Assembly: GCA_004794785.1 (NCBI GenBank)
Contig: SJOL01004339.1
Coordinates: forward strand, 129,120 to 193,119
DNA: 64,000 nucleotides
DNA from: Opisthorchis felineus
Taxonomy: Eukaryota > Platyhelminthes > Trematoda > Opisthorchiida > Opisthorchiidae
Direction: 5' to 3'
The notes under the pieces were generated by a model. It made no database searches. It worked only from the letters and a program-made list of their open reading frames with translations, and had not been told where the DNA came from. Numbering within the stretch: the first letter of the stretch is position 1; every line of letters begins with the position of its first letter. Position numbers and translations under genes: made by a program. Below are positions 51,621-62,700 of the stretch, piece by piece.

Positions 51621-52010
51621 AAGAATCCAAATGAATCTCCCGTCAAAACTAAATTGGTATGAAGGCGAGTGTATTTCGCTGCTTTCACGCAATTTGGGTT
51701 CACGTAGAACATAATGTTGAAGGAAACACGGGTACAGCGCCTACCCGATGAGTCGGAAGAAAGGCGAAACCGGTCGTGGGTTGCTGAAGAGGTTTCATCA
51801 ACCTTATGGGTAGTGTATTACGTCTATACATATATCGTGATATCTCGAATATTGTACCAACTGAAACATGAGGTGACCTGGTGCACCACATTCAGTTGCT
51901 TAGAAAAATATCAAAAACGAGAGATTCAGGTGGGTTCCAGGTGAGTTACCAGTCAAAAGCAAATTGGTATGCAAATGAGTGTATTTAGCTACCCAAACTT
52001 CCTTTCTGGT
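51621..52010 (+). repeat. Hammerhead-bearing repeat, copy H3: one unit plus part of a second in tandem (period 310 bp)
   Basis: AAATTGGTAT recurs at 51651 and 51961, exactly 310 bases apart. It is embedded in longer matching stretches (GTCAAAA-..-GAGTGTATTT-GCT) both times. The first unit holds the internal promoter-like GGGTTCACGTA (near 51692), a hammerhead core (51740-51780), an ATGGGTAGTGTATTA block and the tail ACTGAAACATGAGGTGACC. The second is cut short after about 40-60 bases. The head-to-tail arrangement suits hammerhead families that spread through RNA multimers or circles. Confidence 0.75.
51740..51780 (+). ncRNA. Hammerhead ribozyme, type I, minimal stem III (copy H3)
   Basis: Stem I CCTAC (51740-51744) pairs with GTGGG (51776-51780), with a further GC/GC pair beyond an internal loop. 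The core box is CCGATGA, so the invariant U is C. Stem II GTC/GGC closes around GGAAGAAA. GAAA (51766-51769) is followed by loopless ACC/GGT and the cleavage base C at 51775. The architecture is better kept than in copy H1 except for the core U-to-C change, which should reduce cleavage strongly. Confidence 0.72.
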
Positions 52011-52742
52011 CAAAGTTTCCAAAAGTCTACTCATGCTGAAACCAGGACCAACAGATAATGAGGTCCTTGCTCTCAGAAGCACATATTTGACAATTAAACC
52101 TTCCGAGCTAAAATGGTCGATTGTTTCCTGGTTTCACATATTTGACATCAGCTGGGCTAAAAACTGCCGATTAATCTGTTGTTGTCAAAGCTATCCTTGG
52201 GAAAACCAATCAAATTTAACCTCCACCTCTTCGAACTTGTGCCTAGTTTGCATCAAGATATGAGTTTGCGATAGCGTTCCATTAACTTGATGGGCATTAA
52301 ACATTCGAGTTATCGCACTAGATGTTTGAGATTCACAGAAAAATGAAGCCGTTTGTGCCAATCCTTAGATTACAAAATATGGAAACTGATAGCCAAGCTT
52401 CAAATCCGAAACCATGGTCTACAAAAATTTTTATTAGTTCAGTGACTAATATAACTATCAGTTACTGTTTGAGTTCAAATTTTGGATGTAGAATCAACCC
52501 GATCAAGCACTACTCCACCCTGAGTGAAAGACCGAAACTCATTTTATCGTTTATTTTTGAAGAGCATGTTCACAGACATAAAAGTAAATGCAAGCGATGA
52601 ATGTGAAAGAGTTACAGAAGAATATGAGGTTAAAGAGAGAAACCTCTCTTTCGAAGTCAGACCACCAACAGTTCCAGTCAGATAAGATGAATCTCAACGT
52701 ATGTAAGAATTTTGGTATGGAAACACGCGTGTAAAGATCAAC
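52011..52742. other. No recognisable gene
   Basis: Open frames at 51979-52263 and 52322-52600 show no domains. This stretch separates the hammerhead tandem from the R2-clade copy 2. Confidence 0.5.
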
Positions 52743-52877
52743 AGCCGAAGAAAGGACAAACAATGCCGAATGCTCTTCAAGGCGCGGTAAGCGATAGCAC
52801 AGTCAAGACTCGCACATCAGGCACAAAGTGTCCATCATACTGAGTCTAGTGTGAGATTCAATGGCAAGAATGTGCAC

Positions 52878-54184
52878 TCAACACCATGTACCACGCATAA
52901 AAGTGTCGTAAGTACGCAGGGAGCCCACAATGGCAAGTAAACATAAGTCACTGACTGTGAACTTAGGAAGTCCCAGTCCAATAACAGCCTTGGCGGATTG
53001 AGGAAAGCAGATACCTCGATAAGAGATGATCATCGGTTGGTGGACCAAGAAGTCGACATCACAACCAATTGCGCGTAGGGCTGAGATTATGGCGAGGGAA
53101 CAATCATCAGCACCATACTTCTGCTTCTTCTCATTCCACACAGTCACCCCGCGCCCATCCGAGACTATGCTGACGTCTATCACAGTTGCTCGGCGCTCCC
53201 GAACATCGATTAGATCAGGCTTGATGCAGGACTTCGAAGTAGGTGCTCTCAACTTCTGGAAGACGGTGTATCCCAGGCGACGGAAACGCTTTGCGAGTTC
53301 CCTTGAAACCCGATTATGATGAGCACATCTGGCATCATGCGTGATCCAGCAGGACTGCAAAATATGCACCAAACTCTCCGGTTGGCCACAGTTTCTACGA
53401 CATAAGATCGTCTGGCCACCATGACCATGCCGAGTGCTTCTAACCCTCGTCCTGAGCAGGTTGCATCGGAGCTGGATACCGCGGATAAATATCCGAGGAA
53501 ACATTCGTTCTGGAAATACAATCCATCGATTCGAAATGGGTGAAGGGACCAACTCTCGTAAACCGCGACCGTCAACGCTGTTGTGCAGACTATCACCCCA
53601 AGCAGCCACCAGCTCTTCCTGGTGTTTACGCAAGCACCATGGACTAGGATCGGAAGGCTGAGATCCCGAACAATCTTGCCAAATGCGGAATCGTTGACTA
53701 CATTTTGTAGTACTCGGCACTGGGTAGAAAAGAGCTTTTCCAAACGCGCTCTCCGCTGCATCGGGATTGTTGCACTCAGACTTGGGATACCAAGTCCCCC
53801 ATGCTGTTTACCGGCGTGGATGTAGCTGATCGGGGTGTCCTTCCGTAGACGTAGCCAGCCAGGAATAGATTGCCTGATGTAGTTGTCCAACCTTTTGAGC
53901 GTGTTTCGGTGGACTTGGCCGAGCAAGAGCGAATATGTCAGCCTCGGTATCAGGTAGTTCCTCGTGATCTCCATTCTTTGATGCGATTTCAACGGGACAC
54001 GCGTCACCTCATCGAGCAGTTTGAGCAGATGCTGTCGGTGGTTGAAGACCCCTTTCCCCTTGAATGTAAAGGGGATGCCCAAATATGTTGCGTGTTTGTC
54101 GGACCCAGAGGAGTAATGAGTTCCTTGGCGAAGCAAAATGGTTCGACTGAGGCTGCTGTCGCCCAATGTTTCCTGTCCCCACAA
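52878..54184 (-). pseudogene. R2-clade ORF 3' part: RT thumb, CCHC knuckle and restriction-like endonuclease (copy 2)
   Basis: Two overlapping frames join by a frameshift near 53640. The first (54184-53249) reads YLGIPFTFKGKG, then a thumb-like ISYIHAGKQHGGLGIPS. The second (53720-52878, 280 codons) carries a CCHC knuckle C107-x3-C111-x7-H119-x4-C124, then KPD at residues 167-169 and D182 in VIDVSIVSDG. That is the PD-x(n)-D catalytic pattern of the R2 endonuclease, which nicks the target DNA for target-primed reverse transcription. The ORF stops after FMRGTWC at 52878. Minus-strand reading is certain, and plus-strand frames here are shadows. Confidence 0.88.
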
Positions 54185-54396
54185 ATCACCATTGCTTTCG
54201 TCTTTCGGGCGTTTATCTTCATACCAGCTCTTCCCAACTCGACTGCAGCAGCTTCAAGCTTCTCTTTAAGGCGAGCCTGACTTTCTGCACACACAACCCA
54301 GTCGTCAGCGAAGGTACTGCTCGGCTTCCAGAGGTAAGCTGCAGTTACCTTTGTATAGATCCTTCCCTGACCCATCGAGCACAGCAGACGCTGCAT
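54004..54396 (-). pseudogene. R2-clade RT remainder with FADD catalytic box (copy 2)
   Basis: The frame runs from a deletion junction straight into FADDWVVCAES (FADD at residues 29-32 of this frame), then LKEKLEAAAVELGRAGMKIN (RT motif D region) and KTKAMVICGD. The residues before FADD come from the upstream linker in the wrong frame. Copy 1 places the same linker about 670 bp before the FADD position, so the RT fingers and motifs A and B are deleted here. The frame continues into the thumb frame through a shift near 54110. Confidence 0.85.
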
Positions 54397-54496
54397 CTTT
54401 CCGTCTTTGGTAGTATAGGGTCTGGATGGCGGCGTAGTTGGCTCGGCGGATCTGCTTTCGGTTGACCGGAATCCGATGGGCTAACTGACGACGGCG

Positions 54497-54955
54497 TCAG
54501 GATACAGTTTTCCAGATGTGTGGATATGTCCTGGAGGGGTGGAGGTCGAGAAGCTGCAGGACTTGCTCCGGTGTCATGATGCCAGACTGCAACCCTCGGG
54601 CAAATGTCAGGAGGTCAACACTAGCAAGCGAACTGTCAGCATGGGATTCCAAGAGTGACACGGCGCAATCCACGGTTTGTTTAAACCAGGCGCTATAGTC
54701 ATCAGCTTCTGGCGAGTAGGCCGTTATTTGACCGATAGTTTGGTCAGGGCCACCAGATGATGATTCGTCCAATTGTGCTTGCCAGTTAAGCACCCGTAAC
54801 CTGGTTTTGATGCTGATAACCGATCGACCAGGAAAATACTGCTCAAATCTCGCGAACAGAGCGGTTTGCGTGCCACAAGACGGATATAAATTGTTAGCCA
54901 GGCACAAGAGCGATTGTGACTCTTGTTGGGACCAACGGGCCCCGGAATACCTCAC
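54497..54955 (-). pseudogene. R2-clade Myb-like DNA-binding domain and linker (copy 2)
   Basis: RWSQQESQSLLCLANNLY is followed by FEQYFPGRSVISIKTRLR, the spaced Trp/Leu/Phe and basic pattern of a Myb-type helix-turn-helix as found after the zinc fingers of R2 proteins. A linker with AWFKQTVDC and LDLHPSRTYPH follows. The frame overlaps the zinc-finger frame by two bases. Alignment with copy 1, where finger and Myb are in one frame, shows a single-base loss in this copy. Confidence 0.82.
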
Positions 54956-55251
54956 TCGGCTAGCTTATCTGCATTATTCTGGGTGGGGCGTACGTGCCGG
55001 CGATGTTGACTCAGGCCAATTTTCGTCAGAAAAAGGCGGGAACAATCAGCGCAGGCCAATTGGGCGACCGTGTTCTTACCAACGCTTTCATTGTTGTGAA
55101 CTCGATGGTGGGCTACCAAGCCAGCTTTCGATTTACAGCACTTGCCACATTCCTCACATGTGAGCCCCACGAGTCTCTCCTGTGTACTGGTTGGAACTGG
55201 TGTGGAGGCGCCAGATGATTCGTAGTGTACATTGTCGAAAGTAACCAGCAC
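54952..55251 (-). pseudogene. R2-clade N-terminal C2H2 zinc fingers (copy 2)
   Basis: Finger 1 is C32-x2-C35-x12-H48-x3-H52, a complete C2H2. Finger 2 is C67-x2-C70-x12-H83, then HRRHVR, where the final histidine seen in copy 1 (HRRHTH) is Arg. A Thr/Pro/Ser-rich lead precedes them. No ATG starts the frame. In R2 elements translation begins on RNA processed by the 5' ribozyme, often without a clear AUG, so the start is left open. Confidence 0.83.
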
Positions 55252-55288
55252 AGTGAAACCAAACAGGGTGGTTAGCCCTGTCTGGAGT

Positions 55289-55367
55289 TGCTGAACTATT
55301 AGCTCACCCAGACTGGCGTCCAGGCTCCCCAGTCGGCACCACGAGGAGGTGGTTCAGCACGCCGACT
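55289..55367 (-). ncRNA. HDV-like self-cleaving ribozyme at the 5' end of R2-clade copy 2
   Basis: On the minus strand the nested double pseudoknot can be written out fully. P1 is AGTCGGC (55367-55361) with GCCGACT (55337-55331), 7 perfect pairs. P2 is TGCTGAA (55359-55353) with TTCAGCA (55295-55289), 7 pairs. P3 is CCAC-CTCCTC-GTGG, with the same six-base loop as the human HDV genomic ribozyme. P1.1 is CC of that loop with the GG right after P1. P4 is CCTGGAC-GCCA-GTCTGGG. J4/2 carries the catalytic C in GCTAATA (C opposite 55302). Such ribozymes release the 5' end of R2 transcripts, so self-cleavage would define the element's first base as 55367. Base 1 is A here and G in copy 1. Confidence 0.88.
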
Positions 55368-55721
55368 GCCAGAATTATAAATGGCTACCCAACAGTTTCA
55401 TCACAGACGTCACTCGTAGAAACTGCAACTGATACCGCAAACGATCAGGCTACATCTAACTTAAGGTTCAAGGTAACGAAGTCCAAAGTGACTATGTTCG
55501 GTGCTGTAATTGTGACTTATTGTAAGCATTTACGCTAGCGGCACATACCAAAAAGTGTGAACTGATTCAAAGTATCAAGTTTACTTTAATCCATAACGCG
55601 ACATCACCTCGGCTATTGGGATGTTTGAACGAGCGAAGAGACAATACGGTGGTGATCATTACTTCTAACAGAATGTACCGTCGAATCTCCATCACAAAAT
55701 TCCAAAGTCACCTAATGTCTT

Positions 55722-55726
<5 letters not shown>
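55368..55726. other. 5' flank of R2-clade copy 2; no gene
   Basis: Unique AT-rich sequence that does not resemble 28S rDNA and does not match the flank of copy 1, which supports the boundary at 55367. Confidence 0.6.

Positions 55727-55759
<33 letters not shown>
55727..55759. repeat. (AT)n microsatellite
   Basis: About 33 bases of perfect AT alternation, 37 bases before SINE copy A4. Confidence 0.97.
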
Positions 55760-55761
<2 letters not shown>

Positions 55762-55796
55762 GCTCAAGAGAAAGGATAATCCACATAACTAATGTG

Positions 55797-56010
55797 CCTC
55801 CCGTCTGAGAAGTTGCCACTCAAGGAGCCACCCAACATGTGACCAGTTGATCTGGATTCCATGGAGGAAAAGTGAGTGACACTTTCTCTTACGTTCGAAT
55901 CAATAAGATTTGGCCGCTGGTAGTCGAAAGCTTTCGCGTTCAGTTTATGGCCGGGACAGATTCTACTCCCTTGGCGATTCGTGAGATGCTCACTGCAGTC
56001 GTTTCCCAAT
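55797..56010 (+). repeat. tRNA-derived SINE, copy A4 (degenerate)
   Basis: The start GTCTGAGAAGTTGCCACTCAAGG matches the reverse complement of the 5' parts of copies A1 and A2. A worn tRNA-like stretch (TTTGGCCGCTGGTAGTC) follows, and then CGTGAGATGCTCACTGC, shared with copy A3 at 43486-43501. Internal boxes are badly eroded. Confidence 0.6.
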
Positions 56011-57429
56011 AAAAACGAGACGGCTGTAAATTAATTCTTAGCTTCTTGGTATAGACTAACTTCTCTTACAGGTATGTGGAAACGATTATTCCTTATTCTG
56101 CACGTACTTTACCGATAGAAATGATATAATAAGACGCATTTCAAACTGTTGTGCTGGTAATAACGTACCCTATTGTTACACACTATATACACCTTACCGT
56201 TCACACACGTTATGTACAACTTGAAATGTACAACAGGAGAAAATGTTTGACGTTAGTTTTACTGTGGCAGTATTTGCATGTGGCGCGTTTACAGCATAGA
56301 AACTGTTCAATAAAACTGACGGCACTTGGTTTAAATCACCATTACTCCTGAAACAATCTGATCAAGTCAGTGAGTGAAAAATAATTGGAGGGTGCATTCA
56401 TTTATTGCAATTCAGCCTGTCGCAAAGTGGGTACAAGTGAAACAAATGCAAAGTTAGTGGTACCATTTGTATGGCACTAAAAATATGATCAAAATATCCA
56501 GCGATGGAGGTCTCAGAGCAATCCTATGACGTTCTGATACCATTATACAGGACTAAATCGATGTTATTTCTCTTACAAGAGGGTTCAGTACCACTTCAAT
56601 TAAAGCGGAAAACGGAGGCAATGTGCTTTCGCAGACCAAACAGAAATTCGGAACAGTTGGGTATAATATTCGAAACCAGTGTCCTTTAAGTTAAAACGCT
56701 ACACGGTTTGCGCAACCAGGTTTACTGATTCGTATGGTTCACCTACTAAAAGTAATATTAAGGGTTCGATTCGCTGTCAGTCCCTAGCAAAGTATATCAG
56801 AGGTAAACTGAATTCCATTGCCGAACTTGTCCTGAACAGTTTATCCACACTCTATTTAGCCAAGATTACCAAGAAATACCTTTTTTCGAAAGAAACTGGC
56901 TTTTTAGAACAAACGTCCAAATATCTGTGGGAAGTAGGCTGCGTTGGATCATCTTTAGATTGCGTTATCCAAATATCGTGATTAACATTCAGAAGTTTGT
57001 CCGAATTCACGAGGAGTATTTGAATGTCATAGAGCTGTTTGTATTGTTGGCCTACAGTTTGTCTTCGGATTTTGAGTATCTGCTTTTCGGTTTCACGCAA
57101 AGCCCGTCCACTACCATTGATTGAATTAGAGGCATACACATGCTACTATAAACAATACAAAGTGTTGTGTGTGCTTTCATCCATCAAAAAGCTGACGAAG
57201 CATACTGCCATAATCTAGCTAAAACTGATTTCCCACGTTTAGCTTGCCACCACTTCAGATTCAGTAGGAGGTGTTTTTTAAATCCTTCACCCAAGTCACA
57301 CGACTTCTTACTTCGTGACGTAAGAATGACGTCGAAAATTAAACTCGATCCTTGATCGTCCAACCCGTTTGCAGCAAGGCTCACATTACCTATGGATAAC
57401 AATTAGAATAGCCTCTTACATGAGGCCAA
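56011..57429. other. No recognisable gene
   Basis: Open frames at 56504-56689, 56679-56981 and 56852-57139 overlap on both strands and show no motif. Confidence 0.5.
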
Positions 57430-57690
57430 ATACATGCACTAACATGGAGGGTGCGAGCGGACTCGCTTGTGTATTGCAACATCAGCCAAAGATTCTTACG
57501 TGTGCGCACGTGAATGCGATGCGTCCGCTGGATGTTCGTGCTGCTGGTTGAGCGACACGAGTTCTGCGGAGGTGAGCGGCGCTTTATATGCATGTGAGAA
57601 GTTCTCACTCCTCAAAAAGCCTCGATCTTGCATTGGTAGATGACAAGTTTATCTGGATACTCTAAAATTACCTTCTAAACACACACCGAA
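57430..57690 (+). repeat. Interspersed repeat family B, copy B2
   Basis: It aligns with the reverse complement of 45680-45925. Its plus frame retains QHQPKILTCAHVNAMRPLDVR before a stop at 57549, with further shared sequence beyond it (GAGCGACACGAG-TTCTGCGGA, then CTCTAAAATTACCTTCTAAAC). The strongest identity falls in the coding-like block, but no protein family is recognised. Confidence 0.7.
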
Positions 57691-59540
57691 CTCAATCCAC
57701 CGACATTTTCTAACTGATCAAAGGACGGCTTAATATGAGGAGATTCAAGACCACAACAGAGTCCGTGTAGCTAACCATAAAGCGCACTGTTTGTAAACCA
57801 GTGTAATCGCCATCAAACCGTTATGCACAAATAGGAACACAATATAAAGTTTAGGGTTTTATTTGACTGAAATTTGAGTTACTAATCTCATTACTACGCG
57901 ACATAGCGGTCATACTAGTCATCTATTTGTAAAATAAGAGTGAATTTCAAATAACTCGCAGTTGGGTAACGAAATAGTAGAACGGGATTTTCTTGCAGTC
58001 TGAACAATCCTCATTGTAGGTGCTACTATCATTCTAACAACTGTCCCATTTAAAGAAATTAAAGTTGATAAGAAATATAGTAGGTAATTTGAAGAGATAG
58101 CGATAAAATACACTAGCTCATCTGGCGAACATTTTTTAACAAATTAAGAACTGTAATACACGAAACCCTCAACTAAATACTGGTACCAACACAGCGAAAA
58201 AGGAAATTTATCATAAGCAATTTTGTCCCCAATATCAGTCATATTATTACCCAAGACAAGCAATTATTTGAATCTCATTTATGTGGTTGCTTACCACTTT
58301 AGATGTTAACCTGTCCAAGCCCAAATGCGTAGCTCAGCAGAGCAGAAAGAAAAAGTAAAAAAACGATTGATTAACCAATGGTCGGTTGACTACTGGGACG
58401 TAATCAGTCAGGCGAACTCAATAACCGTGTTCTGTTATGAGCTACAGAGTCATTCAGTAATACGTGACTTACAAACTACAGCTCACCTTGACGAGTAAAC
58501 AGCACATCGAGTGTGGATTATTCGTTACTATGACGGTATAAATTCATTTATTTGGAGATTTTCACCAGTTGTTAGTCATCTGAGGCTTTACTTCACCAAA
58601 CCTTTATATTTCCGGTCTACAAAATGCGTTACTTATGCTATAAACGACACCTGCTCTAGATGATCATGTGGTTGCATGTAAGCTTCAACTCACCACATAT
58701 TGATAAAGGTTATTTCACTTTGCCTACATGGCTTTCGCCATCGAGTAGTTCAGATGTACCGCCTGTGGTCTGAAATCCGGAGGTAGGACATACGAGAAAG
58801 CCATGAGAATCCACTGTCTTTGGCCAGGAATTTTTGGGAAGACGCATCAAGGTGCAATGTATTTTATATATTGTCGTCGCTATCGCTGACGTGCGTAAGA
58901 GCAAAATCCTGGTCAGTTAATTTCGCATGGAAAAACTATTTTAAATGATTTCTTCTAGAAGTGATTCTTTTTCATCTTGTTAAACCCTAGGATTTTTCCT
59001 CTTTCCATTCATGGAACACATTCACACTTTCAGCCATCTATTAGTTTTCGCCTAAACCGGACTACTGTCTTCAGACCATTTTGGTATAAAACAGCCGCGG
59101 TAAACTCAGTGTATCGAATCAGATGCGTTGTAGGAATTTCGCAACTAACATTTTCACCTACTTTCAGGTACAACCCAGTGGAGTAAGCGCCCCGCTTTGC
59201 ACACATTTCGAGTCTGTGTTTTGTACAGTTGGTAAAAATTGATGTGATGCACACGTTTGTGTTTACCTGGTTGGTGCTATATTATTTCATTGTCACTGGC
59301 TTCTGTTCTGACCTCCGAAAATAACAATTACACGACACAGTGTAGACTACACCTGTCCGACGACAACCTGCGCTGATATGGTTATCATCCTATAACGTAT
59401 ATCATTGCATTTCCTTCCAGACTATCTCAAGGCTTGTAAGCACTAGCCGAATAGACTGTTTACCTGTTAATTTTTCTGCTCTCATTGTGAGTTTGTCTTT
59501 GCTTTCCTATCCTGATATATATTTATATGGTAGCGTACAG
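57691..59540. other. No recognisable gene
   Basis: AT-rich sequence; opposing short frames at 58977-59254 without domains. Confidence 0.5.
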
Positions 59541-59736
59541 AAGACAGACCAAGAAGGATAGAAAATGTCTTCAGGGCGAGCCCCTAGCAAATTTCTGCAA
59601 GAAAAAGCTCCTCCAGAGAGACCACCCCACCACCTTATGTTTCAAGTCTTGGTTTACCCATATGTGGTTTGATCCTGTAATTCAAACCGTAATTTTGAGT
59701 CTCGTCTTTGTTCTACTTCCTATCATTGAACCGAAA
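59541..59736 (+). CDS. Candidate exon encoding a membrane segment, family unknown
   Basis: An open frame reads a basic Cys-containing stretch (NFCKKKLLQRDHPTTLCFK), then WFTHMWFDP and a hydrophobic helix VIQTVILSLVFVLLPII. This is the general look of a cytosolic lead into a first membrane span, as in voltage-sensor-type channels. The acceptor GTACAG has a poor pyrimidine tract, and the donor AAA|GTGTAG is weak. No neighbouring exon is seen, so it may be chance. Confidence 0.22.
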
Positions 59737-62700
59737 GTGTAGCAGCCACTTCCTTTCAGATCAAATCATCCTGGGTCTAATTCTGCTTATTTACAAAGAC
59801 GCTGGCAAAGAATGAAATTATTCTGTCATCACTCCCCACGGAGGATATATAAGTTCTCAATCCATTGGCATGGGATTTAATTGGTTAAGCAAGGTGGTCA
59901 GATCACGACAGCTTAGCCACATGAGCGGTTCTATGCCAGTTGAGATCACTGAGGTGAGCCTATGTAGATCTCTTGATCAGTTCAAATAAATGATCAGTTG
60001 TTTTGTATGGCACATAAGGCGAGTAAAATGTTGAGCATTTACAACTGTAAGTCATACCTGTTTTCGGTTTTCGTCCCACTTCTGTTCGTTTAATGGCAGT
60101 GACAGTAAACTGAATACTAGTGAATTCAGGGTTCGATGAATTGCCAGTTCCATGAACTGAAGGTCGTTGAATCGATAGCCTAACAGATAGGTTGGTCAAC
60201 ATTTAGATTTGTCGTGTTGCTTTTGATAAATGGGGTAGAATTGACTGAATAGGTGAACTTATTCTAGCTTGAGGTGTGAAAGGTAATCCCATCTCTAGAC
60301 CTCCTTAACGTTCACATCTTTGAAAGTGCTGAGTTGTTAGGAGATCCCTTGCTTCAGCGTGCAAGCTCAGTTGAGGAAAAATATATCCTGACTTGCATCG
60401 TAATGAAGGAGTGCTCCACTGTCAAAGCATTGGTGGGTGGGCCGTGTGCAGTGTTCCTATGCTTCGGTCAGAGAAGTCGTATTTCTCATCGGGCACATGT
60501 GGTGCGTGCATTCAAAACAACAGGCTGCTCATTAGTTGTGCAAGCTTGGAATATTGCATTTGCTGGTAGAAAGTACAATAATTGCTCAACTCCTGCAACG
60601 CTTTTGTAAGTTGGTTGAAGAGTAATAACGATGATAATCATCCCGAAATTGAACTGAGGAACGCGAGGTGCTTGTAGTATTGGTATTGGAAGTTTCCCAC
60701 CTTCCAGCTAATTTTTTTAGGACGCTGCCATCCCTTGGAGGCCCGGTTTGAATGTCTTGAACGTTTTCTTACATCACACTGCCTCCTTCGCCCTACATTT
60801 GCCCTTCTTACTTGGAGCTACAGTTCGGACTAACGAATGTTCCAAATAATCTAGTTATTGTCTCAATCACTCCCAGTTCAGACAAAATTGTTCCAAAACT
60901 GATGCTCTAAATCACTGGTATTACACGTGCACAAAATCCGGTCTGTAACGTCCTCCGCTCTTATGTCAAACATTTTTCAAACATATCTCATATGGATATG
61001 GCTAATTAGCATATCTACACTTTGTGGACGTTGGACCGAGTGGCAAAACGCCCATTTTCTAAAGTTTAAACCTCGGAAAAATGTCTTTAACGACGTTACT
61101 CGGAAAAATTTTAACTTTTTTGAAATCGTTTCGTGTGGGAAAAAAACTTTTCTTATCTGAATTTTATGCCGTGGAAAACTGATTACAGTATGGAATAACA
61201 GACCTGCAAAAACATCACGTAGAGGACAGATCGGTAGGTATCTTCTTTCTTTACAGTAAGCAGGATGTAGCATATGTTAGTGAGGGTCGCGCTGGTGCTC
61301 GACAGGCTGCCATTTCGTCACGGTGTGTGAAACCAAAATGGGAATAGAGCATATCAGATTATTTGTCCATCTACTCAGAGTGGACTAGTCTGAGTTGAAA
61401 CTTAGTATTCAGAAGACTAATTTCAGTGATGATGGAGATTATGTGCGGATCAGAACGTATAATTTCCGGATGTTGTGATGGGAGTGTGTATCAAAGTCTA
61501 CAGTGCTGGTTCTTCAATATCAAGTTTGCAAGCGTTAAAAATTCATGGTAGGCAAACAAAAATTTAAGACAGAGCAGAATACAACCATATGTCAGTGATT
61601 TTTTAGTAACCCTATGAGGAGTGTTTTGCACCAAGAAAATACAAATATATGTTTATTCAAAAGGCTTTTGGTATGTTTTGTTAGATATCCCCTAAAGAAC
61701 ACGCCCCCTTTTTCTGTTTTATCGGATACGGATGAAAGAAAATGTACGCATGCAAAACCCAAGTAGAAGCTGCGCTGCGCTTCCTTTGCAGCTGCGAATT
61801 TCACCGATAGGCTGTGATTCGCGGACAGCCAACAGACCAAACTGGGCACCTTTACACTGTTTACCGCCGGGATATCCAATCTAAATATTTATCACCCCTT
61901 ACGAGGAACGCAAAATAAACACAAATTACTAGCTTGTAGTTGATCGCTTTGGTGGAAATGATCTCATCGATTACGGAATACCCACTTGTACACTTAAATA
62001 GGATTAAGGGCCTTAATAATCTGGCTACGAACTTTGCTATGTCCGTCAGCAAACGGCTAAAACAAGTTGTGTTCAAACGCATGATGTCAGGCGATAGTAT
62101 GTCGAGGGGCTGGAAACCTGTTCTTTCTACACGAACGAGTCATTGTGAACAAAATTGGATTGCCGAAGCCCGTCTCCTGGTGAGCACGGCCAAGCAGGTA
62201 TTTCGTTAGTTTTTACGCCTCTTAACTTGATTTACAAGGCTACCAATAATAATTACAAAGCTGGTGAAAAAAATATTTAGAAATATATGAAACTAAAGAT
62301 GAAATGTGTAAAACTATTAAGAAGCACTATATTAACCTAGAGGATTGCTTTGCAGTAAGAATATTTTTCTGAGTAGTTCGATATCAGAAGGCTGTTGCAG
62401 CCGTATGTCCATGCGAGTAAACGACCCTAACAAGATCACGCAATCCAGGTTGAATTAGGTCAACGCTCGAAAACACCATCCCGCCCAGGTCCTGTTTCAA
62501 TCAGGTATGCAAATCACATGTCACGAGTGATTAGATTTGATGCACGCGGATGTAAGGAGGCTTCTTGTGGAAAGTTTGCTTGTCCCCAACTCCCTTCTCG
62601 GCAAACGAACAATGCAGGTTTCAAACTGAGGTGTGATTTATTTATAGAGAGTTTCCGGAAACCCTTTAAGGTATCTAAACTTAGTTTGTTTCCATGTGAG

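Larger units (their letters stand above)
52743..55367 (-). mobile_element. R2-clade non-LTR retrotransposon, copy 2 (internally deleted)
   Basis: On the minus strand the 5' end is base 1 of an HDV-like ribozyme at 55367 and the 3' end is the last block shared with copy 1, near 52743. Domain order is ribozyme, two C2H2 fingers, Myb-like domain, a small RT remainder with the FADD box, thumb, CCHC knuckle, restriction-like endonuclease and a 3' UTR of about 135 bp. Relative to copy 1 about 670 bp are missing at a junction near 54315, removing RT from its start through motif B. Frameshifts occur near 54955, 54110 and 53640. No 28S rDNA flanks it. The long open frames suggest younger age than copy 1. 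Confidence 0.9.

Noticed and set aside
53026..54465. Plus-strand open frames across R2 copy 2
   Set aside because: They are antisense shadows of the RT/endonuclease frames, which carry all the recognisable motifs.
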